From contig NZ_JAPEOS010000001.1 of NCBI RefSeq assembly GCF_026340975.1, forward strand, positions 372,001 through 436,000: a DNA stretch of 64,000 nucleotides, given 5' to 3'. This DNA comes from Streptomyces sp. NBC_01214. Lineage in GTDB: Bacteria; Actinomycetota; Actinomycetes; Streptomycetales; Streptomycetaceae. The position numbers and the translations under genes were made by a program. Shown one piece after another: positions 18,835 through 27,941 of the stretch. The notes below the pieces were generated by a model. It was not told where the DNA came from. It did no database searches and worked only from the letters and a program-made list of their open reading frames with translations. Within the stretch, counting starts at the first letter, position 1, and each line of letters opens with the position of its first letter.

Positions 18835-20301
18835 GTGCCGAACGCCAACGAAGACAACCCCAGTGCCCTGAGTCAGGTGCAGCGCCGCGCGGTCAGTGAA
18901 CTGCTGCGGGTCGCTCCTGTCGCCGACGAGCTCGGCCGCCGTTTCCAGGAGGCGGGCTTCCGCCTCGCCCTGGTCGGTGGGTCCGTCCGCGACGCGCTGC
19001 TGGGGCGTCTCGGCAACGATCTCGACTTCACCACCGATGCCCGCCCCGAGGACGTTTTGAAGATCGTCCGGCCGTGGGCGGACTCGGTGTGGGACATCGG
19101 TATCGCCTTCGGCACCGTCGGGGCTCAGAAGAACGCCCGTGTCGGGGACGCCGTACGGAATTTCCAGATCGAGGTGACGACGTACCGCTCGGAGGCCTAC
19201 GACCGTACGTCGCGCAAGCCCGAGGTCTCCTACGGCGACTCGATCGACGAGGACCTGGTCCGGCGTGACTTCACGGTCAACGCCATGGCCCTGGCCCTGC
19301 CCGAGCAGGAGTTCATCGACCCGCACGGCGGTCTGGAGGACCTGGCCGCCGGTGTGCTGCGCACGCCCGGAACCCCGGAGGAGTCCTTCTCCGACGACCC
19401 GCTGCGGATGCTGCGGGCGGCGCGGTTCGCCGCCCAGCTGGACTTCGAGGTCGCCCCGGAGGTCGTCGCGGCCATGAAGGCGATGTCCGAGCGGATCGAG
19501 ATCGTTTCCGCGGAGCGGGTCCAGGGCGAGCTGAACAAGCTGATCCTGTCCGCCCACCCGCGCAAGGGTCTGGGGCTGCTGGTGGACACGGGGCTGGCCG
19601 ACCGAGTGCTTCCCGAGCTGCCCGCGCTGAGGCTGGAGAGTGATGAGCACCACCGGCACAAGGACGTCTACGACCACTCGCTGATCGTGCTGGAGCAGGC
19701 GATCGCGCTGGAGGAGGACGGCCCGGACCTCGTCCTGCGGCTCGCGGCCCTGCTGCACGACATCGGCAAGCCCCGCACCCGCCGGTTCGAGAGCGACGGT
19801 CGGGTCTCCTTCCACCACCACGAGGTGGTGGGCGCGAAGATGACCAAGAAGCGGCTCACCGCCCTGAAGTACTCCAACGACATGATCAAGGACGTGTCCC
19901 GGCTGGTGGAGCTGCACCTGCGCTTCCACGGCTACGGCGACGGGGAGTGGACCGACTCCGCCGTCAGGCGCTACGTCCGCGACGCCGGTCCGTTGCTGGA
20001 GCGCCTGCACAAGCTGACCCGGTCCGACTGCACCACGCGCAACAAGCGCAAGGCCAATGCCCTCTCCCGGACCTACGACGGGCTGGAGGAGCGCATCGCG
20101 CAGCTGCAGGAGCAGGAAGAGCTGGACGCGATCCGGCCCGACCTGGACGGCAACGAGATCATGCAGGTGCTCGACGTGCGTCCCGGTCCGGTGATCGGCA
20201 AGGCCTACGCCTTCCTGCTGGAGCTGCGGCTGGAGAACGGCCCGATGGGCCGTGACGCGGCTGTCGTCGCGCTGAAGGAGTGGTGGGCCGCACAGGCCTG
20301 A
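18835..20301 (+). CDS. CCA tRNA nucleotidyltransferase / poly(A) polymerase family
   Basis: 488-residue class II nucleotidyltransferase. The N-terminal catalytic core has GGSVRD at 48-53 and metal-binding D-x-D in NDLDFTTD (D62, D64). The tRNA-binding region includes RRDFTVNAMA and PLRMLRAARFAAQL. The C-terminal HD domain has LLHDIGKP (H308, D309). It should add or repair tRNA CCA ends; in Streptomyces a polyadenylating role is also debated. A stretch near residues 99-112 (AQKNARVGDAVRN) looks longer than in relatives I recall. GTG start at 18835, divergent from the DUF6049 gene. It ends just before a parS-containing palindrome. Confidence 0.92.
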   Translation: MPNANEDNPSALSQVQRRAVSELLRVAPVADELGRRFQEAGFRLALVGGSVRDALLGRLGNDLDFTTDARPEDVLKIVRPWADSVWDIGIAFGTVGAQKNARVGDAVRNFQIEVTTYRSEAYDRTSRKPEVSYGDSIDEDLVRRDFTVNAMALALPEQEFIDPHGGLEDLAAGVLRTPGTPEESFSDDPLRMLRAARFAAQLDFEVAPEVVAAMKAMSERIEIVSAERVQGELNKLILSAHPRKGLGLLVDTGLADRVLPELPALRLESDEHHRHKDVYDHSLIVLEQAIALEEDGPDLVLRLAALLHDIGKPRTRRFESDGRVSFHHHEVVGAKMTKKRLTALKYSNDMIKDVSRLVELHLRFHGYGDGEWTDSAVRRYVRDAGPLLERLHKLTRSDCTTRNKRKANALSRTYDGLEERIAQLQEQEELDAIRPDLDGNEIMQVLDVRPGPVIGKAYAFLLELRLENGPMGRDAAVVALKEWWAAQA

Positions 20302-20308
20302 CGTACGA

Positions 20309-20352
20309 ACGACGGGGGGCGATGTTTCACGTGAAACATCGCCCCCCGTCGT
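20309..20352. terminator. 44-bp perfect palindrome containing parS, between convergent genes
   Basis: Two perfectly complementary 22-base arms (left arm starts ACGACGGGGGGCG) meet in the middle of a parS site. It lies 7 bases after the tRNA nucleotidyltransferase stop and 17 bases before the stop of the opposing MFS gene. As RNA it makes a long hairpin, so one sequence can serve as bidirectional terminator and ParB loading site. Confidence 0.8.
20324..20337. promoter_or_regulatory. parS: parS site in terminator palindrome
   Basis: Perfect GTTTCACGTGAAAC forming the exact centre of the 44-bp palindrome at 20309-20352. A second parS lies 29 bases further on. Confidence 0.95.
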
Positions 20353-20366
20353 GCTTCAGAGCTGAT

Positions 20367-20380
20367 GTTTCACGTGAAAC
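20367..20380. promoter_or_regulatory. parS: parS site overlapping MFS stop codon
   Basis: Perfect GTTTCACGTGAAAC. On the minus strand the same bases are the last codons R-F-T and the TGA stop (20370-20372) of the MFS gene. Confidence 0.95.
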
Positions 20381-21638
20381 GTCGCTCCCCGCGGGCCAGG
20401 AGCACGGCGGTCGCGGCGTAGAGCGCGGACACGATGAGGATCAAGGCCACGGACCGCCCGTCGGCGGGGAGCATGAGGGAGGCCACCGCCGCGGCGCCGA
20501 CGAACGCGACGTTGAACAGCACGTCGTAGACGGAGAAGACGCGGCCGCGGTAGTCGTCGTCCACCAGGGACTGCACTTCGGTGTCGGTGGCGATCTTGGC
20601 GCCTTGGGTGGCGAGGCCGAGTACGAAAGCGGTGGCCAGCATCGGTCCCGGGGCGAAGAACAGGCCGAGGGCCGGTACCAGGACGGCGGCGCCCGCGGAG
20701 CACGCGGTGATCCAGCCGAGCGGGCCCAGCTGGCCCACCAGCCAGGGGGTCACCACGGCGGCGGCGAAGAACCCGGCCCCGGAGGCGCCGACCGCGATGC
20801 CCAGCAGCGCCAGCCCGTCGGATTCGTTGTTCGACCAGGAGTAGCGGCAGAGCATGAGCAGCATCACGAACAGGGCTCCGTAGCAGAACCGCATCATGGT
20901 CATAGCGGCGAGCGCCCGGGCCGCCCCGCGCCGGGAGGCGAGGTGGCGCAGGCCCTCGGCCATCCCGCGCACCGTGAGGGCGACTCCCTCGGCGACCGAG
21001 GGATGGGCCCGGCCGGCGGGGTGGTCCGGCCCGAGGAGGTCGATGGCCAGTTGCAAGGCGACGAGGGCCGCGCACAGGTAGAGCCCGGCGCCCAGGAGCA
21101 CGACGAGGGCGTTGGAGTCGGAGGCCAGCAGCCGGACGAGGAAGGCCAGCCCTCCGCCCGCCACCGCTGCGAGGGTTCCGGCGGTGGGGGAGAGCGCGTT
21201 CGCGGTGACGAGCTGATCGGGTCCGACGACGTGGGGCAGCGAGGCGGCGAGCCCGGACAGCACGAAGCGGTTGACTGCGGTCACGGACAGGGCCGAGGCG
21301 TAGAACAGCCAGTCGGGCACCTGCGCGACGATCAGCATCCCGGTGACGCAGGCGAGGAAGGCCCGCAGGAGATTGCCGTAGAGGAAGACCTGGCGGCGGC
21401 GCCAGCGGTCGAGCAGGACCCCGGCGAAGGGGCCGATCGCCGAATAGGGCAGCAGCAGTACCGCCATGGCGGAGGCGATGGCCGCCGGGGAGGTCTGCTT
21501 CTCCGGGGAGAAGATGACGTAGGTGGCGAGTGCGACCTGGTAGACGCCGTCCGCGGCCTGGGACAGTAGCCGAACGGCGAGCAGGTTGCGGAAATCCCTC
21601 AGGCGCAGGAGTACGCGCAGATCACGTACGACAGGCAT
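20370..21638 (-). CDS. MFS transporter
   Basis: 422-residue polytopic membrane protein with about 12 hydrophobic segments. MFS-like features include GPFAGVLLDRWRRRQVFLYG (motif A-like loop, about residues 65-85) and a C-half repeat DDDYRGRVFSVYDVLFNVAF. It resembles drug or metabolite exporters of the MFS_3-type family; the substrate is not predictable. ATG 21638 gives MPVVRDLRVLLRLRDFRNLL; a GTG at 21653 is an alternative, and neither has a strong ribosome site. Upstream is a strong terminator ending the ino1 transcript. The stop codon lies inside a parS site. Confidence 0.87.
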   Translation of the reverse strand: MPVVRDLRVLLRLRDFRNLLAVRLLSQAADGVYQVALATYVIFSPEKQTSPAAIASAMAVLLLPYSAIGPFAGVLLDRWRRRQVFLYGNLLRAFLACVTGMLIVAQVPDWLFYASALSVTAVNRFVLSGLAASLPHVVGPDQLVTANALSPTAGTLAAVAGGGLAFLVRLLASDSNALVVLLGAGLYLCAALVALQLAIDLLGPDHPAGRAHPSVAEGVALTVRGMAEGLRHLASRRGAARALAAMTMMRFCYGALFVMLLMLCRYSWSNNESDGLALLGIAVGASGAGFFAAAVVTPWLVGQLGPLGWITACSAGAAVLVPALGLFFAPGPMLATAFVLGLATQGAKIATDTEVQSLVDDDYRGRVFSVYDVLFNVAFVGAAAVASLMLPADGRSVALILIVSALYAATAVLLARGERRFT

Positions 21639-21656
21639 GAGGGCAAGGGTCACATA

Positions 21657-21697
21657 CGCGGAGGGTCCCCGGGCACATTGCCCGGGGACCCTCCGCG
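21657..21697 (-). terminator. Terminator after ino1
   Basis: 18-bp perfect stem (left arm CGCGGAGGGTCCCCGGGC) with a 5-base loop, 46 bases after the ino1 stop. It isolates ino1 from the MFS gene, and it lies so close to the MFS start that the MFS promoter must overlap it. Confidence 0.85.
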
Positions 21698-21742
21698 GAA
21701 GAACTGCCGAAGTCCAGGTGTCGTGACGACCCTTGGGTTCGG

Positions 21743-22825
21743 TTAGCGCTCGACCTCGCCCTTGATGAACTTCTCGACGTTGGCCAGGGCCTCGTCGTCG
21801 AAGTACTGCACCGGCGGGGACTTCATGAAGTAGCTGGACGCCGACAGGATCGGGCCGCCGATGCCGCGGTCCTTGGCGATCTTCGCGGCGCGCAGGGCGT
21901 CGATGATGACACCGGCCGAGTTCGGGGAGTCCCACACCTCGAGCTTGTACTCGAGGTTCAGCGGGACGTCGCCGAAGGCACGACCCTCAAGGCGGACGTA
22001 GGCCCACTTGCGGTCGTCGAGCCACGCGACGTAGTCGGACGGGCCGATGTGGACGTTCTTCTCGCCCAGCTCACGGTCGGGGATCTGCGAGGTGACGGCC
22101 TGCGTCTTGGAGATCTTCTTCGACTCGAGGCGGTCGCGCTCCAGCATGTTCTTGAAGTCCATGTTGCCGCCGACGTTGAGCTGCATGGTGCGCTCAAGAC
22201 GGACACCGCGGTCCTCGAACAGCTTCGCCATCACGCGGTGCGTGATGGTGGCGCCGACCTGCGACTTGATGTCGTCGCCGACGATCGGGACACCGGCCTC
22301 GGTGAACTTGTCCGCCCACTCCTTGGTGCCGGCGATGAAGACCGGGAGGGCGTTGACGAAGGCGACCTTGGCGTCGATGGCGCACTGGGCGTAGAACTTC
22401 GCCGCGTCCTCGGAACCGACGGGCAGGTAGCAGATCAGGACGTCGACCTCGCGGTCCTTGAGGACCTGGACCACGTCGACCGGAGCCTCGGCGGACTCCT
22501 CGATCGTCATGCGGTAGTACTTGCCCAGGCCGTCGTAGGTGTGGCCGCGCTGGACGGTCACACCGGCGTTCGGGACGTCGCAGATCTTGATGGTGTTGTT
22601 CTCGCTGGCGCCGATGGCGTCCGAAAGGTCGAGGCCGACCTTCTTCGCGTCGACGTCGAACGCGGCGACGAACTCGATGTCACGCACGTGGTAGTCGCCG
22701 AACTGGACGTGCATCAGACCGGGGACCTTGGCCGCCGGGTCGGCGTCCTTGTAGTACTCGACGCCCTGCACCAGCGAGGCGGCGCAGTTGCCTACGCCGA
22801 CGATGGCTACGCGAACCGAACCCAT
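21743..22825 (-). CDS. ino1: Inositol-3-phosphate synthase
   Basis: 360-residue NAD-dependent enzyme that converts glucose-6-phosphate to 1D-myo-inositol-3-phosphate, the precursor of mycothiol and phosphatidylinositol in actinobacteria. The N-terminal NAD fold is [16 protein letters not shown] (residues 6-21). Family blocks include [30 protein letters not shown] and [12 protein letters not shown]. The length suits the actinobacterial short form. ATG 22825 follows AGGGAGCAACCGGA. It lies 49 bases downstream of a padR regulator on the same strand, so the two are probably co-transcribed. Confidence 0.95.
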   Translation of the reverse strand: MGSVRVAIVGVGNCAASLVQGVEYYKDADPAAKVPGLMHVQFGDYHVRDIEFVAAFDVDAKKVGLDLSDAIGASENNTIKICDVPNAGVTVQRGHTYDGLGKYYRMTIEESAEAPVDVVQVLKDREVDVLICYLPVGSEDAAKFYAQCAIDAKVAFVNALPVFIAGTKEWADKFTEAGVPIVGDDIKSQVGATITHRVMAKLFEDRGVRLERTMQLNVGGNMDFKNMLERDRLESKKISKTQAVTSQIPDRELGEKNVHIGPSDYVAWLDDRKWAYVRLEGRAFGDVPLNLEYKLEVWDSPNSAGVIIDALRAAKIAKDRGIGGPILSASSYFMKSPPVQYFDDEALANVEKFIKGEVER

Positions 22826-22874
22826 TCCGGTTGCTCCCTGTTTGTTCTCGGACGAGGCCTGCGAGGTGCAGGCC

Positions 22875-23477
22875 TCATTTTTCAGTTTCGTCGGACGGAC
22901 CGGTTCGTCTCAGATCCCGTCCCGCCCGCTCACTCTCGATGAGCTCGTTCAGCCAGCGCACTTCGCGCTCCACGGACTCCATGCCGTGCCGCTGCAGCTC
23001 AAGCGTGTAGTCGTCGAGACGCTCCCGCGTCCGGGCGATCGAGGCACGCATCTTTTCCAGACGCTCCTCCAGCCGGCTGCGGCGGCCCTCCAGTACCCGC
23101 ATGCGGACGTCTCGTTCGGTCTGGCCGAAGAAGGCGAAGCGGGCGGCGAAGGACTCGTCCTCCCAGGTGTCGGGGCCCGTGTGGGAGAGCAATTCCTCGA
23201 AATGCTCCTTACCAGCGGCCGTCAACCGGTAGACGATCTTGGCGCGGCGCCCTGCGAGTGAAGCGGCGAGAGCGTCCTCCGGGGCGTTGCCCGGCTCTTC
23301 GATCAACCAGCCGTTGGCGACCAGCGTCTTGAGGCAGGGGTAGAGCGTCCCGTAGCTGAAGGCTCTGAACACCCCCAGCGAGGTGTTGAGCCGCTTGCGC
23401 AGCTCATAGCCGTGCATGGGGGATTCACGAAGCAGGCCGAGGACGGCGAATTCGAGGATGCCTGAGCGTCTGCTCAT
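22875..23477 (-). CDS. PadR-family transcriptional regulator
   Basis: 200-residue regulator. An N-terminal winged helix covers about residues 5-85 ([23 protein letters not shown], broken here at residues 8-30, and [19 protein letters not shown]). A long C-terminal coiled coil (about 120-190, rich in Arg, Glu and Leu) is typical of PadR subfamily 1 dimers. It is encoded just upstream of ino1. A perfect inverted repeat at 23519-23539, 42 bases before its start, is a likely autoregulatory operator. The effector is unknown. The pairing with ino1 suggests control of inositol supply. Confidence 0.9.
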   Translation of the reverse strand: MSRRSGILEFAVLGLLRESPMHGYELRKRLNTSLGVFRAFSYGTLYPCLKTLVANGWLIEEPGNAPEDALAASLAGRRAKIVYRLTAAGKEHFEELLSHTGPDTWEDESFAARFAFFGQTERDVRMRVLEGRRSRLEERLEKMRASIARTRERLDDYTLELQRHGMESVEREVRWLNELIESERAGRDLRRTGPSDETEK

Positions 23478-23518
23478 CCGCCTACCTCTCCTCCGCCTCT
23501 GAGTCTTTATGTCGAGCT

Positions 23519-23539
23519 GATGTATCGACTCGATACATC
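23519..23539. promoter_or_regulatory. Inverted repeat, candidate PadR operator
   Basis: GATGTATCGA and TCGATACATC, perfect 10-base arms with one base between. It contains the ATGT...ACAT ends seen in PadR operators. Located 42 bases upstream of padR-ino1 and 214 bases upstream of the divergent penicillin-binding protein gene, so it could affect either. Binding is inferred. Confidence 0.65.
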
Positions 23540-23752
23540 CAGACGATAGAACGGGCCGCTCTGATCGACAAGGGGAGACATGGTGACCGGTGTCACATCA
23601 CCAATTCGCACCAGGCAGGTTGCCTGATTTGGGGTGAACTTCGGCACTGGGCGCGTTTTGAGCGTGCGTAGTCTGTGCGCCATGACACCGGGGGGTACCG
23701 GAACTAATCTGCCGCTTCCAGGCCACTCGCCTGCCCGAGGAGTAGTCGTTCG

Positions 23753-26377
23753 ATGAGCGAGCACCGTCGCAAACTGCCGCAGCCCGAAGGCGGTGGGCGC
23801 GCCTCAGCCCGCCGCGCCGCCCAGCCGCGCCCCGGAAGAGGCGCGGCCGGACGTGATGTCTCCACGGCGTCACACAGCGGCCCGTACGCACCGCAGCCCG
23901 CCCAGGGCAGCCGTGCCGATGCCCGCCGGGCCGGCCAGAGAGGCAGCGGCCGCGGGAGAGGAGCCGGCGCCGCCACGCGTGACAAGCGGCTCATCAACTA
24001 CCCGCGGTCCGACAGAGACGGCTGGAAGCGCTTCGTGCCGTCCTGGAAGTTCGTCGCCGGCACGGCCCTGGGCTTCTTCGCGGTCCTCACGGCCGGTACC
24101 GGCATCGGTATCGCCATGGTGAGCACGCCGGACCCGAACAAGGCGGCGCAGGCGCAGAACAACGTCTTCTACTGGGCCGACGGCAGCCAGATGGTGGCGA
24201 CGGGCGGTTCGATGAACCGGCAGATCGTGCCCATCTCCAGCATCCCCCGGTCGATGAGGGACGCCGTGATCTCGGCGGAGAACGAGTCCTTCGAGACGGA
24301 CAAGGGCGTGGACCCGATGGGTGTCGGCCGCGCCGTGTGGAACATGGCCACGGGCGGCTCCACCCAGGGCGGCTCGACCATCACCCAGCAGTACGTGAAG
24401 AACACCTACCTGGACTCCGACCAGACGCTCAAGCGGAAGGCCACCGAGCTCTTCATCGCGATAAGGCTGGGTGTCACCGAGGAGAAGGACAAGGTCCTCG
24501 CGGGCTACCTGAACACCGCCTACTACGGGCGGGACGCCTACGGCATCCAGGCCGCGGCCCGTGCCTACTTCGGCAAGGACAGCCAGGACCTGAACCCCTC
24601 CGAGTGCGCCTTCCTGGCCGCCGTGCTGAAGGGTCCCAACCTCTACAACCCGGACGGCGGCATCGGCGCCGCGGCCACCCCCGCCCTCAACGAGAAGCGG
24701 GCCCGGGAGCGCTGGAGCTGGGTGCTGGACCGTGAGGTCGAGGTCGGCCGGATGGACAAGGCCGAGCGGGCGAAGTTCACGGACGCGGACTTCCCCCCGC
24801 GGGTCGAGTCGGAGCAGGCCCGCGGCATGACCGGCCAGATCGGCTACCTGGTCGACACGGCCAAGGCCTACGTGATGAAGACCAAGGGCATCACACCCGA
24901 GCAGATGGCCATGGGCGGCTACCGGATCAAGACCACCTTCCAGAAGCCGAGGGTGGACGCCCTGGTCAAGGCGGTCGAGGACACCCGCAACGGGTTCATC
25001 GACGAGAAGGGCCGTCCCGAGACGGACACCTTCGTGCAGTTCGGCGCAGCCTCGGTGGACGTGAAGACCGGGGGCCTCGTCGCCCTGTACGGCGGCCCGG
25101 GCTGGGACCACAAGTACTTCAGCAACAACGCGAACTCCAGCGGTGTCCCGGTCGGCTCGACCTGGAAGCCGTACGTGCTGGCGGCGGCGATGGAGTACGG
25201 CACCCAGAACTCCAAGGGCAAGGGCATCTCGGCCGACAGCAAGTACATGGCCAACGACCTCACCGTGATCAACAACCGTGAGGGCAAGCCCCTGCGCGAC
25301 GCGTCGGGCGCGCCGTTCAAGCAGAAGAACGAGAGCCCCACCTCCTTCGGGTACGTGACGCTCAACGAGGCGATGGAGAAGTCCATCAACGTCCCGTTCG
25401 CCCAGCTCGTCTTCGATGTCGGTCACGACAAGGTCAGGGCCGTGGCCAAGGCCACGGGCATCCTGGAGGAGTCGGTCAACCCGAACAACGACGCCTCCTT
25501 CGCCCTCGGTACCTCCACCCCGAGCGCCATCCGCATGGCCGACTCGTACGCGACCTTCGCCGCCTCCGGCACGCACCGCGAGCCGTTCTCCGTGACCGAG
25601 GTCGAGAAGGACGGCGAGAAGCTGGCGGGCTTCGAGGCCCCCAAGGCCCAGCGGGCCATGGACAGCGACGTGGCCGACAACATCACCAAGGTGCTGGAGA
25701 ACGTCGTCGAGAACGGCACCGGCAAGAAGGTCCAGAAGCTGGGCCGGCCCGCTGCCGGCAAGACCGGTACCACGGACGAGAACAAGTCGGCGTGGTTCGT
25801 CGGCTACACCCCGGAGCTGTCCACCTCGGTGGTCCTCTTCCGCACCGACCCGAACTCGCCGGACAAGAAGCTGATCTCCATGAAGGGCGTGGGCGACATC
25901 CCCTCCCTCCACGGTGGCGACATCCCGGCCGAGATCTGGACCGAGTACATGGGCGAAGCGCTCAAGGGCCTTCCGGTCAAGCAGTTCCCGGAGGCCGAGG
26001 ACATCGGCGTGACCGCCGACTCCGCCGGCGCCCCCTCCCCGACCCCCTCGGCCGTCGTCCCGGCGTCCCCCTCCCCGTCGACGCAGCCGCCGAGCTCCCC
26101 GCCGGCGTCTCCCTCCCCGTCCAAGGGCGGCCGGCCGACCTGCCCGCCGTGGAAGCTGTACTGCGACCCGGACACCACGCGCGGCAACACCAACGGCGGC
26201 GCCACCAACGGCGGCGCCAACACCGGCACCAGCACCGGCACCAACTCCGGCAACACGTCCGGCACCAGCACCGGGGTGATCGGCGGATCCAGCGGATCAC
26301 CGTCCCCGAGCCAAACCGGCAGACCGGGTCGCCCGGGCGGCATCACCGGCGGGGTCAACGACTCCGCCCCCGAGTGA
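23753..26377 (+). CDS. Class A penicillin-binding protein (transglycosylase/transpeptidase)
   Basis: 874 residues, bifunctional peptidoglycan synthase. The order is: basic disordered cytoplasmic tail (1-95), transmembrane helix (about 99-122), GT51 glycosyltransferase with catalytic E176 in ISAENESF and GGSTITQQYVKN, then transpeptidase with S469-T-W-K472, S544-I-N546 and K670-T-G672. The last 100 or so residues are a Pro/Ser then Gly/Thr/Asn-rich low-complexity extracellular tail. The GT51 motif reads EN where ED is usual and lacks the motif His. ATG 23753 follows GAGGAG. It is divergent from padR and followed by a strong terminator. Confidence 0.95.
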   Translation: MSEHRRKLPQPEGGGRASARRAAQPRPGRGAAGRDVSTASHSGPYAPQPAQGSRADARRAGQRGSGRGRGAGAATRDKRLINYPRSDRDGWKRFVPSWKFVAGTALGFFAVLTAGTGIGIAMVSTPDPNKAAQAQNNVFYWADGSQMVATGGSMNRQIVPISSIPRSMRDAVISAENESFETDKGVDPMGVGRAVWNMATGGSTQGGSTITQQYVKNTYLDSDQTLKRKATELFIAIRLGVTEEKDKVLAGYLNTAYYGRDAYGIQAAARAYFGKDSQDLNPSECAFLAAVLKGPNLYNPDGGIGAAATPALNEKRARERWSWVLDREVEVGRMDKAERAKFTDADFPPRVESEQARGMTGQIGYLVDTAKAYVMKTKGITPEQMAMGGYRIKTTFQKPRVDALVKAVEDTRNGFIDEKGRPETDTFVQFGAASVDVKTGGLVALYGGPGWDHKYFSNNANSSGVPVGSTWKPYVLAAAMEYGTQNSKGKGISADSKYMANDLTVINNREGKPLRDASGAPFKQKNESPTSFGYVTLNEAMEKSINVPFAQLVFDVGHDKVRAVAKATGILEESVNPNNDASFALGTSTPSAIRMADSYATFAASGTHREPFSVTEVEKDGEKLAGFEAPKAQRAMDSDVADNITKVLENVVENGTGKKVQKLGRPAAGKTGTTDENKSAWFVGYTPELSTSVVLFRTDPNSPDKKLISMKGVGDIPSLHGGDIPAEIWTEYMGEALKGLPVKQFPEAEDIGVTADSAGAPSPTPSAVVPASPSPSTQPPSSPPASPSPSKGGRPTCPPWKLYCDPDTTRGNTNGGATNGGANTGTSTGTNSGNTSGTSTGVIGGSSGSPSPSQTGRPGRPGGITGGVNDSAPE

Positions 26378-26402
26378 CCCGTACCGCCGCTCCGTGACCC
26401 GA

Positions 26403-26437
26403 GGAAGGCCGTCGCACCCCCCGTGCGACGGCCTTCC
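26403..26437 (+). terminator. Terminator after penicillin-binding protein gene
   Basis: 14-bp perfect stem (GGAAGGCCGTCGCA / TGCGACGGCCTTCC) with a 7-base loop, 25 bases after the stop codon. Confidence 0.85.
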
Positions 26438-26470
26438 CCCATGTCCGGTCCGGTACGGCAGGATGAGCCC

Positions 26471-27931
26471 ATGACCAAGGTGCACGAGGACAGCCCCGTA
26501 CTGCCGACGCAGCAGGACGAGGTCGCCGCAGCCGGCAGTGAGCTCATCGGCGGCCCGCTCGGCCGCTACGCCCGGCTCGGCGGGCACTGGCTGGGGCCGG
26601 TCCGGGTCGTGGCGCTCATCGCCATCGGCATGTTCGCGCTCGGCATGGTCCAGAAGCTGCCCTGCTACGACTGGGCGTGGTTCCGGGGAGCGGGCTCGCA
26701 GTACACCCACGCCTGCTACTCCGACATCCCACACCTGTACGCGGTACGGGGCTTCGCCGACAACCTGACGCCCTACTTCGACCGGCTCCCCGGCGACATG
26801 GAGTACCTGGAGTACCCGGTGCTCACCGGGCTCTTCATGGAGATCGCCTCCTGGCTGACCCCCGGCAGCGGCTCCATGCAGCACCGCGAACAGATGTACT
26901 GGATGGTCAACGCGGGCATGCTGATGGCCTGCGCGGCCGTCATCGCCGTGTGCGTCGCACGCACCCACCGCCGCCGCCCCTGGGACGGCCTGCTCTTCGC
27001 CCTGGCGCCGGCCTTCGCCCTGACGGCGACGATCAACTGGGACCTGCTGGCCATCGCCCTGACGGCCGCCGGGATGCTCATGTGGTCCCGCGGCCGGACG
27101 GTCCTGTGCGGCGTCCTCATCGGCCTGGCCACCGCGGCCAAGCTCTACCCCGTACTGCTGCTCGGGGCGCTGTTCGTGCTCTGCTGGCGGGCCGGGAAGT
27201 GGCGTGCCTTTGGTGCCGCCGCACTCGGAGCGGCCGGAGCCTGGCTGGTGGTCAACCTGCCGGTCATGCTCTTCGCGTGGGACGGCTGGAAGAAGTTCTA
27301 CACCTTCAGCCAGGAACGGCCCATCGACTACGGCTCGGTGTGGCTGCTGATCTCCCAGCGCACGGGCAATTCGCTGGAGGGCGCCAACACCTACGCGACC
27401 GGGCTGACGCTCCTGCTGTGCGGGGCCGTCGGACTGCTCACCCTGACCGCCCCGCGCCGGCCCCGCTTCGCACAGCTGGCCTTCCTCGTCGTCGCCGCCT
27501 TCATCCTGTGCAACAAGGTCTACTCGCCGCAGTACGTGCTGTGGCTCATCCCGCTCGCCGCACTGGCCCGGCCGCGCTGGCGGGACTTCCTGATCTGGCA
27601 GGCCGGCGAGGTCGTGTACTTCCTCGGGATCTGGTTCTACCTCGCCTACACGGCCAGCGCCGACAAGCACCAGGGCCTGCCCGTGGAGGGCTACCAGCTG
27701 GCGATCACCGCCCACCTGCTGACCACCCTGTACCTGTGCGCGGTCATCGTCCGGGACATCCTGATGCCCGAGCGGGACGTCGTGCGCCGGGACGGTTCGG
27801 ACGACCCCTCCGGTGGCGTCCTGGACGGCGCGGAGGACGTGGTCGTGCTGTCGGACGCGGCGAGGGCGCCGCAGTACGCGACGCCCTCGGATGGACAGCG
27901 GGTCGCCTGGGGCGCGAGCTCACAGGACTGA
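26471..27931 (+). CDS. GT87-family polyprenol-phosphate mannosyltransferase-like membrane protein
   Basis: 486-residue polytopic membrane protein with about 9-10 hydrophobic helices. It fits glycosyltransferase family 87 (DUF2029), whose members use polyprenol-phosphate mannose for cell-envelope glycans in actinobacteria. Visible landmarks are the loop DNLTPYFDRLPGDMEYLEYP (first external loop with acidic residues), INWDLLAIAL and GLATAAKLYPVLLLG. The cytoplasmic C-terminus is hydrophilic. ATG 26471 is preceded by AGGATGAGCCC. Its stop is 10 bases from the convergent racemase-like gene. The acceptor glycan is unknown. Confidence 0.85.
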   Translation: MTKVHEDSPVLPTQQDEVAAAGSELIGGPLGRYARLGGHWLGPVRVVALIAIGMFALGMVQKLPCYDWAWFRGAGSQYTHACYSDIPHLYAVRGFADNLTPYFDRLPGDMEYLEYPVLTGLFMEIASWLTPGSGSMQHREQMYWMVNAGMLMACAAVIAVCVARTHRRRPWDGLLFALAPAFALTATINWDLLAIALTAAGMLMWSRGRTVLCGVLIGLATAAKLYPVLLLGALFVLCWRAGKWRAFGAAALGAAGAWLVVNLPVMLFAWDGWKKFYTFSQERPIDYGSVWLLISQRTGNSLEGANTYATGLTLLLCGAVGLLTLTAPRRPRFAQLAFLVVAAFILCNKVYSPQYVLWLIPLAALARPRWRDFLIWQAGEVVYFLGIWFYLAYTASADKHQGLPVEGYQLAITAHLLTTLYLCAVIVRDILMPERDVVRRDGSDDPSGGVLDGAEDVVVLSDAARAPQYATPSDGQRVAWGASSQD

Positions 27932-27941
27932 CCGGTCGGAC

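Noticed and set aside
26015-26370. Repeats in the penicillin-binding protein tail as a CRISPR or mobile repeat
   Set aside because: They are codon-level Pro/Ser and Gly/Thr/Asn low-complexity repeats inside the gene, irregular in spacing.
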